A stretch of DNA of 7,561 bases from WLJO01 sp046597895. Its GTDB lineage: Bacteria > Actinomycetota > Acidimicrobiia > Acidimicrobiales > Ilumatobacteraceae. The notes under the pieces are model-generated. The model was given only the letters and a program-made list of their open reading frames with translations. It did not search any database and was not told where the DNA came from. The stretch lies in assembly GCA_046597895.1 (NCBI GenBank), contig JBKJJS010000077.1:1-7561 (forward strand), in the 5' to 3' direction. Positions 6,856-7,561 of the stretch are shown one piece after another; the stretch's first letter is position 1, and each line of letters begins with the position of its first letter. Position numbers and translations under genes: made by a program.

Positions 6856-6944
6856 GGACCGAACGCTAGACGGCGGCGCTCGGAGTCGGCGGTGCCACCT
6901 GGGGCGGGGATACGTTGGGGCCGTCGCAACGTCGGGAGGCACGG
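6856..6944. promoter_or_regulatory. Divergent promoter region with ACGTTG/CAACGT dyad
   Basis: These 89 bp separate guanine deaminase from the second amidohydrolase. For the plus strand, TACGTT (6911-6916) resembles a -10 box and GGGAGG (6934-6939) is a strong Shine-Dalgarno before ATG 6945. A perfect 6-bp dyad, ACGTTG (6912-6917) and CAACGT (6927-6932) with 9 nt between, overlaps the -10 candidate and could be a repressor operator. For the minus strand, TAGCGT (6868-6863) could be the -10 of a near-leaderless guaD message. All promoter assignments are inference. Confidence 0.4.
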
Positions 6945-7467
6945 ATGATGGAGCCCAAATCGGCTGGGGAGGCGCCGGAGCGGTGCGATCTGCTCCTCAC
7001 CGGCGGCGCCGTCATCACCATGGATGATGCTCGTCGGGTGCTCGACACCGGCGCGGTGGCCGTCACGGCCGACCGGATCGTGGCCGTGGGCACCCCGGAC
7101 GAGTTGTCGCACTACCAAGCGGCGCGCACGATCGACTGCCGGGGCACCGCCGTCATCCCCGGTTTCGTGTCGGCCCACGACCACCTCTTCCAGAACGCCG
7201 GCCGAGGCCGTCGAGCGGGTGGGCATGCGCGGCGCCATCGGACGGGGCATGGGGCGCGAACAGCCCTACTCCGCCGAGGAGCAGTTGGAGATCATGGCGG
7301 CCGCCATCGATGCCCGGCCCGCTGGCAGCAAGGTCGAAGTGTGGCCGGCCCCCGCCGACATCATCTACAACGACCAGGACTTCGTGGTCGCCGCGGTTGA
7401 GCTCGCCCGCGACAAGGGCGTCGGTTGGCACACGCATTGCAGCCAGTACAAGACCGATGCCGACGTG
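6945..7467 (+). pseudogene. Amidohydrolase (TrzA/8-oxoguanine deaminase-like) remnant
   Basis: The start ATG 6945 has a good GGGAGG at 6934-6939. The N-terminal part (DLLLTGGAVITMDD, then AVIPGFVSAHDHLFQNAG) is a normal amidohydrolase beginning with the HxH metal motif (HDH). At 7200-7208 the frame changes. The +1 frame continues as AEAVERVGMRGAIGRGMG through VEVWPAPADIIYNDQDF to GVGWHTHCSQYKTDADV, the barrel segment with the next metal His. In relatives roughly 100 residues normally separate HDHLFQ from the AEAVERVGMRG-type segment, so about 300 nt plus a frame change are missing. After GTG 7465-7467 the family-like, GC3-rich reading stops; the C-terminal half with the last His and the catalytic Asp is absent. 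The protein cannot be functional as written. Substrate of the ancestor is uncertain: an aminated heterocycle such as a purine or s-triazine is typical for this group. Confidence 0.8.
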
Positions 7468-7474
7468 TGCCCCC

Positions 7475-7561
7475 TCAGCCCGGGTCAGCGGCCGCCACGA
7501 GGTCGACGAGGATCCGGCGCATCTCCAGGGTGATGCGGTCGGCCTTCGAGTGCAGTTCCGC
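7475..7561 (-). CDS. C-terminal end of an unidentified protein
   Basis: The last 28 codons of a minus-strand gene enter from the right edge and end at TGA 7477-7475. The peptide contains KADRITLEMRRILVDLVAAA, an amphipathic helix with hydrophobic residues every three to four positions, and ends in DPG. In this frame 26 of 28 codons end in G or C, while the plus-strand reading over the same bases has many A/T-ending Arg, Gly and Pro codons. That makes the minus frame the real one. Too little is visible to name a family. Its stop lies 8 bp beyond the last family-like codon of the amidohydrolase remnant. Confidence 0.6.
   Translation of the reverse strand, partial: AELHSKADRITLEMRRILVDLVAAADPG

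Noticed and set aside
6856..6942. Longer guanine deaminase starting at ATG 6942.
   Set aside because: The added 29 residues are Arg/Pro-rich without family similarity and would leave 2 bp to the divergent gene's start.
7468..7533. Plus-strand continuation CPLSPGQRPP and onward as the amidohydrolase C-terminus.
   Set aside because: Codon use turns A/T-ending and Arg/Pro/Gly-rich, and the opposite strand is strongly coding up to a stop at 7475.

Overview
The window is GC-rich, with codons mostly ending in G or C, Shine-Dalgarno sequences of the GGAG type and gene families common in actinobacteria: soluble P450s with a 7Fe ferredoxin, a DUF5522 protein and a guanine deaminase. It probably comes from an actinobacterium, perhaps an Acidimicrobiia-like environmental lineage. 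The phylum call is inference from style and gene content. There are no RNA genes, CRISPR arrays, insertion sequences or phage genes.

Layout. A VOC/glyoxalase-fold gene (4-555, +) and a small cysteine-rich DUF5522 gene (598-828, +) face a 7Fe ferredoxin gene (839-1123, -). The ferredoxin is divergent from an intact cytochrome P450 (1209-2672, +) across an 85-bp promoter region. Right behind the P450 lies a second P450-like gene (2704-4042, +), frameshifted in the middle and lacking the heme-ligand cysteine. It meets, tail to tail with a 9-bp overlap, an FAD-dependent monooxygenase/epoxidase-like gene (4034-5377, -). Upstream of that on the same strand is a guanine deaminase (5482-6855, -). It is divergent from a second amidohydrolase (6945-7467, +), which is a broken remnant. 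The last 87 bp hold the C-terminal end of an unidentified minus-strand gene.

How the genes may work together. The ferredoxin, the P450 and possibly the FAD enzyme form a plausible oxidation module for a hydrophobic substrate: the ferredoxin feeds electrons to the P450, while the flavoenzyme oxygenates or epoxidises the same or a related compound. The P450-like second gene could have been a non-catalytic partner before it broke. The guanine deaminase belongs to purine salvage or nitrogen scavenging and has no evident tie to the oxidation genes.

The most striking observation is at 3472-3571 inside the P450-like gene: a perfect 34-bp inverted repeat around a 32-bp spacer. Read on the opposite strand, 3472-3543 encodes the 24 residues that should stand there on the plus strand. 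The pattern fits one template-switch event, entering at CACGAG/CTCGTG and leaving at GCCAAC/GTTGGC, which inverted the spacer, replaced about 18 nt by 22 nt and caused the observed +1 frameshift. The amidohydrolase at 6945-7467 independently shows an internal deletion, probably between short repeats, and a lost 3' end. The right half of the window is therefore either a decaying locus or contains assembly or amplification errors; reads would decide.
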